Assembly: GCA_039030395.1 (NCBI GenBank)
Contig: JBCCEF010000024.1
Coordinates: 1-64,000 of the forward strand
Origin: Acidobacteriota bacterium
GTDB lineage: Bacteria; Acidobacteriota; Thermoanaerobaculia; Multivoradales; JBCCEF01
Reading direction: 5' to 3'
DNA length: 64,000 bases
The position numbers were made by a program, and so were the translations under genes. The notes beneath the pieces are model-generated. The model had not been told where the DNA came from. It searched no databases and saw only the letters and a list, made by a program, of their open reading frames with translations. Of this stretch, positions 34,555 through 44,180 are shown one piece after another. Numbering within the stretch: the stretch's first letter is position 1; each line of letters opens with the position of its first letter.

Positions 34555-36354
34555 ATGCCTTTCCTCCTCCACCGCACCGCCGCGGGCCAAACGCGGCAGA
34601 AAGAGATCGACGGCGAGGTTCTCTCCATCGGCCGCGGCGCCCAAGCTGACCTCCGCCTGGACGATCCGGCGGTGGCCTTCGATCACGCCTGGATCGAGAC
34701 GGAGCGTTCCGCCGGCGGCGTGACGGGCTGGGTGTTGATCGACCGGCGGAGCGTCACCGGCACCTATCACAACGGCCAGCCGGTCACCCGAACGCCTCTC
34801 GCAGCGGGCGACCGCATCGAGATCGGTGGTTTCCGGATCACCGTGCGGCGAACCGATCCCGGAGAGCCTCTCGTCGTCCACCTGGAACGGCCCGCGGACG
34901 GCCAGGGCGCTGAAGACACGGGCTCCTCGCCGCCACCCTCGGCGAGACCGACGGCCGCGGCGACGGAGTCCGCACCGCCGGTCGCCCGCATCGACTACGT
35001 CCGCGCCTACGCCCTGGCGCGGCCCGGGCTGACCAAGGCGAGCCTCACCCTCGGCCTCACCGCCCTCACGGTTCTGCTGCTGGCCGGCGCCCTCCTCGCC
35101 GGCCACCGGGGATGGTTCATGCCCGGCATCTCGTCGGCCCACGGGCGCATCGTCGCGCCGGGGCCACTACTCGGTGGCGAAACGGCGGATCCGGCCTCCG
35201 TACCCCTCTCGCCTCGGGTCGCAGCGGCGGCGGAGCTGGGCTGCCTGGCCTGCCACCAGCCCTGGCAGGGGGCGGTGGACACCGGCTGTGCCGAATGCCA
35301 CTCCTCTGAGGCACTGCCGCACGCCGCCGGCGTGGTGGCGACGCCCTCCTGCGCCACCTGCCATCCGGAGCACCGACCCGGCCAGCCGCTGATCGAGCAG
35401 AGCGAAGAGACCGGATGTGTGAACTGCCATGGGAACCTGACAGTGGCCGAAGGCGAACCGCGCATCGCTTCGCGAATCACCTCCTTCGCCGCGGATCATC
35501 CGGAGCTGACCGTCACACCGCTGGCCGCCGGAACCCGCGGGGCGAGCGTTTCCCTCGATGCTCCGGGCGCCCGCGGAACGGATCCGGGCCGCCTCGCCTT
35601 CAACCACCGAATCCACCTCGCCGCCAGCCTGACCAACCCTCAGGGGAGCGTTCAGCTCGCCTGCGCCGACTGCCACACGGTGGCCGCCAGCGGAGGCACC
35701 GAGGGCAGCGGCCGCATGGCCCCCATCGCCTTCACGGATCACTGCCAGAGCTGCCACCTTCTCACCTTCGACGCCGACCTGCCGGATCGCCAGGCGCCGC
35801 ACGGCACGCCCCAGGAGGTCGAGGACTTCCTCGTCGGCCTCTACAGCCGGGCGGATTCGGTCGGTGCGGATCGATCACTGCGTGCCCGACGCTTGGGGTT
35901 CATCGCCCGCGGTGGCCGGCAGCGCTTGTCGCCGGGGATCGACCGCCAGGTGGCCGACGCCGCACGCACCCTCTTCCGGTCGCAATGCGCCGTGTGCCAC
36001 CGGATGGACCTCGACGCCGTTCCGCTGCCGACGGTCGAGCCGCCGGGCCTGCCGCAGCGGTGGTTCGCTCGGGCAGGCTTCTCGCACCTCGACCACGGCG
36101 AGGTGGGATGTAACGAATGTCACCGCGGCGTCGCCCAAAGCCAGAAGACCTCCGATGTCCTGCTGCCCGGCATCGCCGAGTGCCGGAGTTGCCACGGCGC
36201 CGGGCCGACGACGGCGGACAGCGCGACACCGGAGGCGGCCCGGTGGGGCGGCCTCCTGGGATGTGCGCAGTGTCACGGCTATCACGCCGGCCACCCACCG
36301 ACGATCGCTTCCGGTGGTTTGGCGGGTGTTGACACTGGCGCGGTCGGAGGTTAG
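34555..36354 (+). CDS. FHA domain - membrane helix - decaheme cytochrome c
   Basis: This is a 599-residue protein. Residues about 1-100 are an FHA domain (LSIGRGAQADLRLDDPAVAFDHAWIE, with GRG and an Asp/His in place of the usual SxxH, and VTGTYHNGQPV as the NG loop), expected in the cytoplasm and able to bind phosphothreonine. One membrane helix (about 165-185: SLTLGLTALTVLLLAGALLAG) leads to a periplasmic region with ten CxxCH heme sites (CLACH, CAECH, CATCH, CVNCH, CADCH, CQSCH, CAVCH, CNECH, CRSCH, CAQCH). It would carry electrons from the inner membrane across the periplasm. An FHA sensor directly on a respiratory multiheme cytochrome is unusual. A Pkn-type kinase is present at 60178. Confidence 0.87.
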   Translation: MPFLLHRTAAGQTRQKEIDGEVLSIGRGAQADLRLDDPAVAFDHAWIETERSAGGVTGWVLIDRRSVTGTYHNGQPVTRTPLAAGDRIEIGGFRITVRRTDPGEPLVVHLERPADGQGAEDTGSSPPPSARPTAAATESAPPVARIDYVRAYALARPGLTKASLTLGLTALTVLLLAGALLAGHRGWFMPGISSAHGRIVAPGPLLGGETADPASVPLSPRVAAAAELGCLACHQPWQGAVDTGCAECHSSEALPHAAGVVATPSCATCHPEHRPGQPLIEQSEETGCVNCHGNLTVAEGEPRIASRITSFAADHPELTVTPLAAGTRGASVSLDAPGARGTDPGRLAFNHRIHLAASLTNPQGSVQLACADCHTVAASGGTEGSGRMAPIAFTDHCQSCHLLTFDADLPDRQAPHGTPQEVEDFLVGLYSRADSVGADRSLRARRLGFIARGGRQRLSPGIDRQVADAARTLFRSQCAVCHRMDLDAVPLPTVEPPGLPQRWFARAGFSHLDHGEVGCNECHRGVAQSQKTSDVLLPGIAECRSCHGAGPTTADSATPEAARWGGLLGCAQCHGYHAGHPPTIASGGLAGVDTGAVGG

Positions 36355-36399
36355 CGTTTTTGAAACGACTTTGATGACACAGCCAGAGGATGGCTTGAG

Positions 36400-38160
36400 G
36401 TGATCCGGCGCGGCCGTTGCCGTGCCCTGCTGGTCTCCGGTGGGAGCGTGATGTTGCTGTTGGCTCTCGGTGCCGGTGGCGCGGATCCGAAGGAGGGCCT
36501 CGGCTCCCCGGCTCACGGCGCCGGGGAAGTCTTGCCTCGCGGACCCACCCACGGTGAAACTCCGGCCGGCGTTGGGCCGCTTCTCCCCCGTCCCATTCTT
36601 CCCGGCCCGCTCGACCCGGGCGGCACCGAGCCGGACCCTCTCGACCCCCAGGACCGCCGTTTCCGTCCGCGCGGCCCGCGCAGCGCCGGCGGCCCGCAGG
36701 TGTGTGCCGGCGGCGCCCGGGCGCTGGCCGGAAGCGAAGCCGAAGCGCTGGTCCGCGCGGCGGCCGAAGCCCTGAGCGAAAACCGGCTGAGCGCTGCGGT
36801 GGTCGACCGCCAGGGGCGCCCGCTGGCGATCTACCAGAAACCGCGGGGCACTCCCCTCGCCGACGCCGACCTCGCCGTCGGCCTGGCGCGCACCGGCGCC
36901 TTCTTCTCGAACGATCAAGCGCCCCTCTCCTCGCGCACCGTGCGCTTCGTCAGCGGGGTGCACTTTCCGCCGGGCATCCAGCGCACCCCCAACGCCGCCC
37001 TCTACGGCATCGAGAACACCAATCGCGGTTGCGACCTGAATGTCAGCTACCTCGGAGGCCAGGCGCTGCCGCCGGCCCGCTCGGTGGTCAACCCCGGACG
37101 GTGCGACGTCGACTTCGACACCGGCTGCGGCACCGGGCCGGTGACCGGCAAGAACCAGCCCTTCGACGATCATCCGCCCGGCGCCCCCGGCCTTCACGCA
37201 CCGGCCGCCGTGCCGGTCAATCCGGGGGGTCTGCCCATCTATCGCGGCTCGTCGCTGGTCGGCGGTATCGGAGTGTTTGCCCCCGACGCACCCTCGGACC
37301 ACGCCGAATTCGCCGCCCTCACCGCCTTCGGTCCGCCGGGGCTGTCGCCGCTACCGCAGCCCTTGCCGGCCCCGGGAGTGGTGTTCATCGACGGCATCCG
37401 GCTGCCCTTCGTCCGGCAGGTCGACCGGCCCGCCGGCAGCTCTCCGGGCAGTCCACAGGGCGGTCCGCTGCTGATCGGTCCGCTCAGCGGCCGCTGCGCG
37501 CCCGGCGGCTGGCTGGCCGGCCCGGCGGCGGGCAACGATCTGGCCGCCGGCGAGGTGGACCAGATCATCACCCAATCGGTGGCGGCGGCCGAGCGCACCC
37601 GCGCCGTGATCCGTCTGCCCCTCGGCTCGCGGGCCCGCATGGTGTTCGCCGTGTCCGACCTCGACGGCGAGATCCTCGGCCTCTTCCGCATGGCGGACGC
37701 GACGGTCTTCTCCGTCGACGTAGCGGTCGCCAAGGCGCGCAACGTGGTGTGGTTCAGCCAGGGCAACCTGCCCGGCGTGCCGCCCGGCACGGCGGTGACC
37801 AACCGCACGATCGGCTTCGGCGCGCAGCCGATGTTCCCGGTGGGGATCGACGGCACGGCGCCGGGGCCGTTCTTCGGTCTCTTCCGGGACGACTATGACC
37901 ACCCCTGCAGAGAGGGCTTCGATCCGGCGAGCCGCAACCGCAACGGAGTGGTGTTTTTCGCCGGTTCGATTCCGCTGTACGTCAACGGGCGGCTGGTCGG
38001 CGGCCTGGGGGTGAGCGGCGATGGGGTGGAGCAGGACGATTACGTGGCCTTCCTTGGCGCCGCGGGGTTCCGGCCGCCGGAAGCCTCCTGGGCAGATCGC
38101 GTGGTGCTGCGCGGGGTTCGGTTGCCGTTCTTGAAGTTCCCGCGGAATCCGGAGGGATAG
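36400..38160 (+). CDS. secreted protein with two GlcG/HbpS-type domains
   Basis: The product is 586 residues from a GTG start, with a signal peptide (LLVSGGSVMLLLALGAGGA) and a Pro-rich linker (about 40-95). Two HbpS/GlcG-like domains follow: about 105-330 (LSAAVVDRQGRPLAIYQKP, SSLVGGIGVFAPDAPSDHAEFAALTAFG) and about 385-575 (MVFAVSDLDGEILGLFRM, NGRLVGGLGVSGDGVEQDDYVAFLGAAG). Family members bind heme or iron and one is a sensor of redox stress in Streptomyces. Large loops in each domain exceed the usual 140 residues. It sits inside the cytochrome cluster, 45 bases after the decaheme gene, so a heme- or iron-handling role next to the conduit is reasonable. It is not a cytochrome itself: no CxxCH. 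Confidence 0.82.
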   Translation: MIRRGRCRALLVSGGSVMLLLALGAGGADPKEGLGSPAHGAGEVLPRGPTHGETPAGVGPLLPRPILPGPLDPGGTEPDPLDPQDRRFRPRGPRSAGGPQVCAGGARALAGSEAEALVRAAAEALSENRLSAAVVDRQGRPLAIYQKPRGTPLADADLAVGLARTGAFFSNDQAPLSSRTVRFVSGVHFPPGIQRTPNAALYGIENTNRGCDLNVSYLGGQALPPARSVVNPGRCDVDFDTGCGTGPVTGKNQPFDDHPPGAPGLHAPAAVPVNPGGLPIYRGSSLVGGIGVFAPDAPSDHAEFAALTAFGPPGLSPLPQPLPAPGVVFIDGIRLPFVRQVDRPAGSSPGSPQGGPLLIGPLSGRCAPGGWLAGPAAGNDLAAGEVDQIITQSVAAAERTRAVIRLPLGSRARMVFAVSDLDGEILGLFRMADATVFSVDVAVAKARNVVWFSQGNLPGVPPGTAVTNRTIGFGAQPMFPVGIDGTAPGPFFGLFRDDYDHPCREGFDPASRNRNGVVFFAGSIPLYVNGRLVGGLGVSGDGVEQDDYVAFLGAAGFRPPEASWADRVVLRGVRLPFLKFPRNPEG

Positions 38161-40278
38161 GTGCGGACTGGGGCTCACCGTGAAGCGCCTTTGAGCCGGG
38201 GCGAGAACCCCCTCGCCGCCCGCGCGCTTCGCCCGTGCTCAAGTCGCTCCATCGGGGAGCCTCTTCCCTCTTCGACATCGGTACCCCGTTCTCGCTCCTG
38301 GGTGGTCTTGATCTGGGTGGTGGGGCTCATCGTGCCGATGGGGATATCGGCGCAGGGGAAGGTTCGGGTCGAGGTCAACGAGAGCCGGGCTTTGTTCAGC
38401 CGGTCGGTGCAGCCGGTGGTGGAGGGAACGACGGATGCTCCGGCGGGGTCGCTGGTGGAGGTGGAAATTGACGGGGCGGTGCACTCGACGGAGGTCGGTG
38501 AGCGGGGCGAGTGGCGACTGATGTGGCCAGAGGAGATGGCGGCCGGTGGGTATCTGGTCGAGGTGCAGGTGACCGGACCGGACGGGGCGACCGGTGAGGC
38601 CTCGGCGCGCCTGGTGGTGCAGCCGGAGGAAGGCTTGCCGCGCCGACCGCTGGTGGCCCCTCCGGTGGACTACGCACCGCCCTACCGGCCGGCGGTGGAT
38701 GATTTCCAGGCCTTCACGGACCGCTGGCGGGTGGTGCCGCCGCCCTATGAGCTATCGGCCACCGGCTCGCGCTGGGATCCCTACAACCAGAACGTCCTCA
38801 AGGGTGACCTGCCGATTTTCGGCCAGGACGTATTCCTGGTGCTCACCGGCATCTCGGACACGCTGGTGCAGGGAATGACCCTGCCAACTCCGAGCGGGGT
38901 GTCGGCGGCGGAGCCGGGATCGATCGACTTCTTCGGCGAGGAAGGGCAGCTGTTCGTCAATCAAAACGTGGTGCTGTCGGCCGAGCTGTTCAAGGGGGCG
39001 ACAGCCTTCAAACCCTTCGATTGGCGGATCAAGGCGACGCTGGTGGGCAACGTCAACCACCTGGAAACGCAGGAGAACGCGGTGGTCAAGCCGGACGTCC
39101 GGCGGGGCACCGACCGCACCGACGGCCGCGGCTCGCTGCAGGAACTGTTCTTCGAGAAGAAGCTGGCCGACCTTTCGACCAGCTACGACTTCCTGTCGGC
39201 GCGCATCGGCATCCAGCCCTTCGCCAGCGATTTCCGCGGCTTCGTCTACACCGACACCAACCTCGCCGCCCGCCTTTTCGGCAACGCCGCCAGCAACCGC
39301 TACCAGTACAACCTCTACTTCGCCGAGCGGCTGGAGAAGGACACCAACAGCGGCCTCAACCTGATCAACGAATGGCGCGATCAGCAGGTGGCGGTGGCCA
39401 ATCTCTACCGCCAGGACACCTTCGCCCCGGGCTGGACCCATCAGTGGTCGGTGCACTATCTGCGCGACGAGCCGAGCCTGTTCTTCGACCGGAACGGTTT
39501 CCTCGCCCGGCCGGATCCGGTGGGCTCGGCGACGCCGCATGAGATCGAGGCGTACTACCTGGGCTGGACCAGCTTCGGCCACGCCGGCCGCCTCAATATC
39601 GACCACGCCCTCTACTACGTCACCGGCGATGATTCCCTCAATCCGATCGCCGGCGAGGACATCCTCGGCCGCCGGGACGATGTGGACATCGAGGCCCTGT
39701 TCGGCGCCGTCGAATTCTCCATCGACCGCAACTGGTACCGCCCAAAGTTCTCCCTCCTCTACGCCTCCGGCGACAACGATCCGGTGGATCGGGACGCCGA
39801 GGGCTTCGACGCCATCTTCGACAACCCGGCCTTCGCTGGTGGCGGCTTCTCCTTCTGGAATCGCCTCGGCATTCGCCTCGCCGGCACCGGGACATCGCTG
39901 GTCAGCCGCGGCAGCCTGCTGCCGTCGCTCAAGACCTCCAAGGAAGAGGGCCAGCCCAATTTCGTCAATCCCGGCCTGGTTCTCGGCAGCGCCGGCCTGG
40001 ATCTCGAACTCACCCCCGAGCTGAAGGCGATCGTCACCGCCAACTACCTGCGCTTCGACACCACCGAGACCCTCGAACTCCTCCTCTTCCAGGCGCCGAT
40101 CGACGAGGAGATCGGCTGGGACCTCTCCGTCGGTGCCCGCTGGCGGCCCTTCCTGAATAACAACGTCGTGCTCTTGACCGGCGTGGCCGCCTTCCTGCCC
40201 GGGCAGGGTTTCGAGGACATCTACGAGTCCGATGACGCCCTCTACCTCGCCTTCACCAACCTCACCCTGACCTTCTGA
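38161..40278 (+). CDS. outer-membrane beta-barrel, porin-like partner of cytochromes
   Basis: This is a 705-residue protein. The GTG start follows the upstream stop without gap; the predicted signal segment is at about 47-65 (WVVLIWVVGLIVPMGISAQG), so the true start may lie slightly inside. An Ig-like domain (about 70-155) is followed by a long barrel region of alternating strands (about 200-705), ending in the outer-membrane signature ...YLAFTNLTLTF with a terminal Phe. No CxxCH is present. In porin-cytochrome conduits a barrel without hemes sheathes a decaheme cytochrome; the position here, directly before the 1300-residue decaheme gene (TGATG overlap), fits. The sequence is unlike MtrB by eye. 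Confidence 0.75.
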   Translation: MRTGAHREAPLSRGENPLAARALRPCSSRSIGEPLPSSTSVPRSRSWVVLIWVVGLIVPMGISAQGKVRVEVNESRALFSRSVQPVVEGTTDAPAGSLVEVEIDGAVHSTEVGERGEWRLMWPEEMAAGGYLVEVQVTGPDGATGEASARLVVQPEEGLPRRPLVAPPVDYAPPYRPAVDDFQAFTDRWRVVPPPYELSATGSRWDPYNQNVLKGDLPIFGQDVFLVLTGISDTLVQGMTLPTPSGVSAAEPGSIDFFGEEGQLFVNQNVVLSAELFKGATAFKPFDWRIKATLVGNVNHLETQENAVVKPDVRRGTDRTDGRGSLQELFFEKKLADLSTSYDFLSARIGIQPFASDFRGFVYTDTNLAARLFGNAASNRYQYNLYFAERLEKDTNSGLNLINEWRDQQVAVANLYRQDTFAPGWTHQWSVHYLRDEPSLFFDRNGFLARPDPVGSATPHEIEAYYLGWTSFGHAGRLNIDHALYYVTGDDSLNPIAGEDILGRRDDVDIEALFGAVEFSIDRNWYRPKFSLLYASGDNDPVDRDAEGFDAIFDNPAFAGGGFSFWNRLGIRLAGTGTSLVSRGSLLPSLKTSKEEGQPNFVNPGLVLGSAGLDLELTPELKAIVTANYLRFDTTETLELLLFQAPIDEEIGWDLSVGARWRPFLNNNVVLLTGVAAFLPGQGFEDIYESDDALYLAFTNLTLTF

Positions 40279-43200
40279 TGCGCGACGATCGCCGTTCCTC
40301 CCCGCCCCGGACCGGAGCCGCGCCGGGATTCGTCCGGGTGCCCGTTCCCTTCGCCGTTCCCTTCGCCGCGCTGCTGCTTCTTGGCGGCCTCCTGGCGACG
40401 ACCCTGTCGCTCCAACCGAGCGGTCCGATTCGGGCCAACGAGCCGCCGCCGACTCCGCCGTCCGTCCTCTTCGTCCAGAGCCGCGAGGCGGCCGCCGCCA
40501 AGAGCCGGGGTTGCCTGACCTGCCACGGCGGGATCGAGAAGATGCACGCTTCGGAGGCCGTCCAGCTCGGCTGCACCGACTGCCACGGCGGCGACGCGGC
40601 GATTCTCCGCCCGGCCGCCGGCGGGCCTGAGCGCGCCGCCTACGGCAAGGCCCGAGAGCGCGCCCACGGCGTGACCTATCCGGCAGGCTGGCCCCGCCGG
40701 TCGGACGGCACGCCCTCCTCCGCCAATCCGGTGCGCTCCTACACCCTGCTCAATGAGGCGTCACCGGAACTGGTCCGCTTCGTCAACCCGGCGGACCTGC
40801 GGGTGGCGCCGGAGGTGTGCGCCCCCTGCCACGGCCCGCTGGTCGACGCCGTCCGCAGGAGCCCGATGGCGACCAGCTCGATCTTCTGGGCCGCCGCGGC
40901 CTACGCCAACGGCATTCTGCCGGGCAAGGCGGCAATCCTCGGCGAGAGCTACGGCCGGGCCGGCGAAGCGCAACGAATCGTCGCCAACTCGCCATTGGGA
41001 CCGGACCCAGAGAATCCCAACGCACTGCCCTTCCTGTTGCCGCTGCCGCGCTGGGAGATCGTCCAGCCGGGAGAGTACTTCCGGGCCTTCGAGCGCGGCG
41101 GCCTGATCCAGCCCTCGGCCTTTCCGGAGATCGGCAATCCGCCGCCCTTCGAGGATCCCGGCCGGCCGGACATCCGCCTTTCGAACCGCGGCCGCGGCAC
41201 CGGCCTGCGCATCAGCCCGGCGCTGATCAACCTGCACAAGACGCGGTTGAATGATCCGCACCTGTCCTTCCTCGGCACCAACGACCACCCCGGCGACTTC
41301 CGGTCGAGCGGCTGTGCCGCCTGTCACCTGGTCTACGCCAACGACCGTGACCCGGTGCATTCCGGGGCCTACGCGGGGAGGGGTCACCTCGGCGAGAGCG
41401 CGAGCGGCGACCCGGCGATCCCCAAGGGCGAGAGCGGCCACCCCTTGCGCCATCGGCTGACCCGTGCCGTGCCCACAAGCCAGTGCATGAGCTGCCACAT
41501 GCACCAGCCGAACGCCTTCTTGAACACCTTCCTCGGCTACACCATGTGGGACTACGAGACGGACGGCGAAAACCTGTGGCCGGAGGAGCAGCGCTACCCC
41601 ACTCCGGCGGAGCGGCGCACCGCCCTCGCCGCCAACCCCGAGGGCGCCGTGGTGCGCGGTCTATGGAACGACCCGGAGGTGTTGGCGGCGGTCTCGGAGC
41701 TCAACCCAGAGCTAGAGCACACTCAGTTCGCGGACTATCACGGCCACGGCTGGATCTTCCGCGCCGTCTTCAAGCGCGACCGCGCCGGCCGGCTGCTCGA
41801 CGAGGCCGGCGAAGTGGTGCCCTTCGATGATGCGGACCGCTTCCGCCGCGCCGTCCACTTGAAAGACATCCACCTCCAACGCGGCATGCACTGCGTCGAT
41901 TGCCACTTCTCCCAGGACGTCCACGGCGACGGCAACCTGTACGGCGAGTACGGCGCGGCGATCGAGATCGGCTGCGAGGACTGCCACGGCACCGTCGACG
42001 GCCGCGCCAGCCTCACCACCTCCGGCCCGGCGGCGCCGCCGGGGGGCACCGACCTGGCCGCCGCCGTCACCCCCGGCGGCGAACGGCGCTTCCGCTGGCG
42101 CGCCGGCGACAGCCGCGGTGACGAAAGCGGCGGCGGGGGCGCCGTTCTCCTCCAGCGCTCGATGCTCGAACCGGGGCGCGAATGGGAAGTGCCGCAGGTA
42201 GTGGACACGGTGACCCCCGGCCACCCACGCTACAGCGCGGCTGCGGAACGCGCCAAACTGCTCCAGCGCGACGGCACCCTGGCGACAGCGGGAGCGCTGC
42301 GGGCGGACCGCGAGGGCGAGGGCGACAAATGCGAGCTGGCCCACGATAGCTCCTCGATGACCTGCTACGCCTGCCACTCCTCGTGGGTGACCAACTGCTT
42401 CGGCTGCCACCTGCCGCAGGAGGCCAACGTGCGCTCGGAGTCGATCCGCTACGAAGGGGCCGAGAGCCGCAACTACGCCTCCTACAACCCGCAGGTCATC
42501 CGCACCGACGCCTACATGCTGGGAATCGGCGGCGACAGCCAGAGCAACAAGATCATGCCGGTGCGCTCGTCGAGCGCCCTGGTGCTGTCGTCCACCAACG
42601 GCAACCGCAAGCGCTTCTACGTTCAGCAGCCGCCGATCTCGCGGCCGGGCTTTTCGAGCCAAGCCTTCAACCCGCACGTCCCGCACACGGTGCGCGGCGC
42701 CGGCGAGACCAAGGGCTGTAGCGATTGCCACCTGTCGGCGGCCGGCGACAACAATGCCTGGATGGCGCAGCTCCTCACCCAGGGCACCGGTTTCGTCAAC
42801 TTCATCGGCCGCTTCGCCTGGCTCGGGCTGGGCGAGAAGGGCATCGAAGCGGTGGCGGTCACCGAATGGGAGGAGCCGCAGGCGGTGATCGGCAGCTACC
42901 TCCACCGCCTCGCTTACCCGGACTTCCACGCCGGGCACGAAGGGCGTGACGGCGAGCTCAAAGAGGCCCACCACCATCACGGCGGTGGCGAGGTGCAGGA
43001 CCTCCAACTGCGCGGCGAATACCTGTTCACCGCCCAAGGTCCCGGCGGCTTCGAGGTCTACGACGTCGCCAACATCGACAACGAAGACTTCTCCGAGCGC
43101 ATCGTCACCGCCCCGGTGTCGCCCCTCGGCCAAGACACCCACGTCGCCACCCGCGACGCCGCAACGATAGCCCTGCCCACCAACATGCCGATGGCCTTCA

Positions 43201-44180
43201 ACCGCACGCCGGGGCCCGAGAACCGCGAGCAGCCGATCCACCCGATCTATCGCTATGCCTTCGTCGGCGACCGCGAGGAGGGGCTGATCCTGGTGGATGT
43301 AGCCACCCTGACGGACGGCGAGCCGCGCAACAACTTCCTGGAGCGGGCGCTGACCTACAACCCCGACGGCCTGCTCGACGGCACCGAGGCGGTGACCGTC
43401 GCCGGCACCTGGGTGTACGCCGCCGCCGACCGAGGCCTGATCGTCCTCGACTTCGCCGACCCGCTGGCGCCGCAGGTGGCGGCGGTGGTCGAAGACGGCC
43501 TCCGCCGACCCACCGCCGTGGCGGTGCAATTCCGCTACGCCTTCGTCACCGATGGGGACGGCCTGGCGGTGATCGACATCACCGACCCGCGCCAGCCGCG
43601 CCTGGCCGCCCGCGCGCCGGACGTCGGCGCCGCCCACAATGTCTACTTGGCCCGCACCTACGCCTACGTCGCCGCCGGCGAGGAGGGCCTGGCAATCGTC
43701 GACATCGAACGCCCGGAGGCGCCGCGGGTCGAGCAGTGGGTGCGCGACGGACTGACGGACGTGCGCGACGTCCAGGTCGGCGCCACCAACGCCAGCCTCT
43801 ATGCCTACATCGCCGACGGCGCCGGCGGCCTCAAGGTGCTCCAGCTCACCTCGCCGGACACGGTGCCCGGCTTCCTCGGATTCAGCCCGCGGCCGGCGCC
43901 AAAGCTGATCGCCCAGCACCACACCCACGGCCCGGCCCTGGCTCTGTCTCGCGGCCTCGACCGGGACCGGGCGGTGGACGAAACGGGCCACCAGGTGAGC
44001 GTCTTCAACCGCATCGGGGCGCGGCCCTTCAACTTGGAGGAGATGCAGCGCCTCTACCTCAAGGACGGCAAACCGTACACCGTCGAGGACCGCCCGGTGG
44101 ACCGAGAAGAGGCTGCCGATGACGAAAGTGAAGCCGCCGGCAGCGACTCCGCCGCCGCACCGGCAAGGAGCGAACGATGA
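40278..44180 (+). CDS. decaheme cytochrome c with LVIVD beta-propeller
   Basis: This is a 1300-residue protein with an N-terminal signal or anchor (FAVPFAALLLLGGLLATTL). Ten CxxCH sites are spread over residues about 75-825: CLTCH, CTDCH, CAPCH, CAACH, CMSCH, CVDCH, CEDCH, CYACH, CFGCH, CSDCH. The last 380 residues hold six or more LVIVD-type blades, for example YAFVGDREEGLILVDVATL, YAAADRGLIVLDFADP, YAFVTDGDGLAVIDITDP and YVAAGEEGLAIVDIERP. LVIVD repeats are surface propellers. The protein is probably at or outside the outer membrane as the terminal part of the conduit, beside the porin-like barrel. Acidic C-terminal tail. The stop overlaps the next gene (ATGA). Confidence 0.87.
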   Translation: MRDDRRSSPPRTGAAPGFVRVPVPFAVPFAALLLLGGLLATTLSLQPSGPIRANEPPPTPPSVLFVQSREAAAAKSRGCLTCHGGIEKMHASEAVQLGCTDCHGGDAAILRPAAGGPERAAYGKARERAHGVTYPAGWPRRSDGTPSSANPVRSYTLLNEASPELVRFVNPADLRVAPEVCAPCHGPLVDAVRRSPMATSSIFWAAAAYANGILPGKAAILGESYGRAGEAQRIVANSPLGPDPENPNALPFLLPLPRWEIVQPGEYFRAFERGGLIQPSAFPEIGNPPPFEDPGRPDIRLSNRGRGTGLRISPALINLHKTRLNDPHLSFLGTNDHPGDFRSSGCAACHLVYANDRDPVHSGAYAGRGHLGESASGDPAIPKGESGHPLRHRLTRAVPTSQCMSCHMHQPNAFLNTFLGYTMWDYETDGENLWPEEQRYPTPAERRTALAANPEGAVVRGLWNDPEVLAAVSELNPELEHTQFADYHGHGWIFRAVFKRDRAGRLLDEAGEVVPFDDADRFRRAVHLKDIHLQRGMHCVDCHFSQDVHGDGNLYGEYGAAIEIGCEDCHGTVDGRASLTTSGPAAPPGGTDLAAAVTPGGERRFRWRAGDSRGDESGGGGAVLLQRSMLEPGREWEVPQVVDTVTPGHPRYSAAAERAKLLQRDGTLATAGALRADREGEGDKCELAHDSSSMTCYACHSSWVTNCFGCHLPQEANVRSESIRYEGAESRNYASYNPQVIRTDAYMLGIGGDSQSNKIMPVRSSSALVLSSTNGNRKRFYVQQPPISRPGFSSQAFNPHVPHTVRGAGETKGCSDCHLSAAGDNNAWMAQLLTQGTGFVNFIGRFAWLGLGEKGIEAVAVTEWEEPQAVIGSYLHRLAYPDFHAGHEGRDGELKEAHHHHGGGEVQDLQLRGEYLFTAQGPGGFEVYDVANIDNEDFSERIVTAPVSPLGQDTHVATRDAATIALPTNMPMAFNRTPGPENREQPIHPIYRYAFVGDREEGLILVDVATLTDGEPRNNFLERALTYNPDGLLDGTEAVTVAGTWVYAAADRGLIVLDFADPLAPQVAAVVEDGLRRPTAVAVQFRYAFVTDGDGLAVIDITDPRQPRLAARAPDVGAAHNVYLARTYAYVAAGEEGLAIVDIERPEAPRVEQWVRDGLTDVRDVQVGATNASLYAYIADGAGGLKVLQLTSPDTVPGFLGFSPRPAPKLIAQHHTHGPALALSRGLDRDRAVDETGHQVSVFNRIGARPFNLEEMQRLYLKDGKPYTVEDRPVDREEAADDESEAAGSDSAAAPARSER

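Noticed and set aside
36355-36367. CGTTT-TTG-AAACG mini-palindrome as a terminator after the FHA-decaheme gene
   Set aside because: A five-base AT-rich stem is too weak, and the next gene begins 33 bases later in what looks like one operon.
35875-37302. Minus-strand open frame of 475 codons spanning two plus-strand genes
   Set aside because: It crosses the boundary between the decaheme and GlcG/HbpS genes, both with clear motifs on the plus strand.
41712-43991. Minus-strand open frame of 759 codons opposite the decaheme/LVIVD gene
   Set aside because: It lies wholly within a gene with ten CxxCH motifs; its translation is low-complexity (Val/Gly/Ala/Arg-rich) with no domain. High GC produces long antisense frames.
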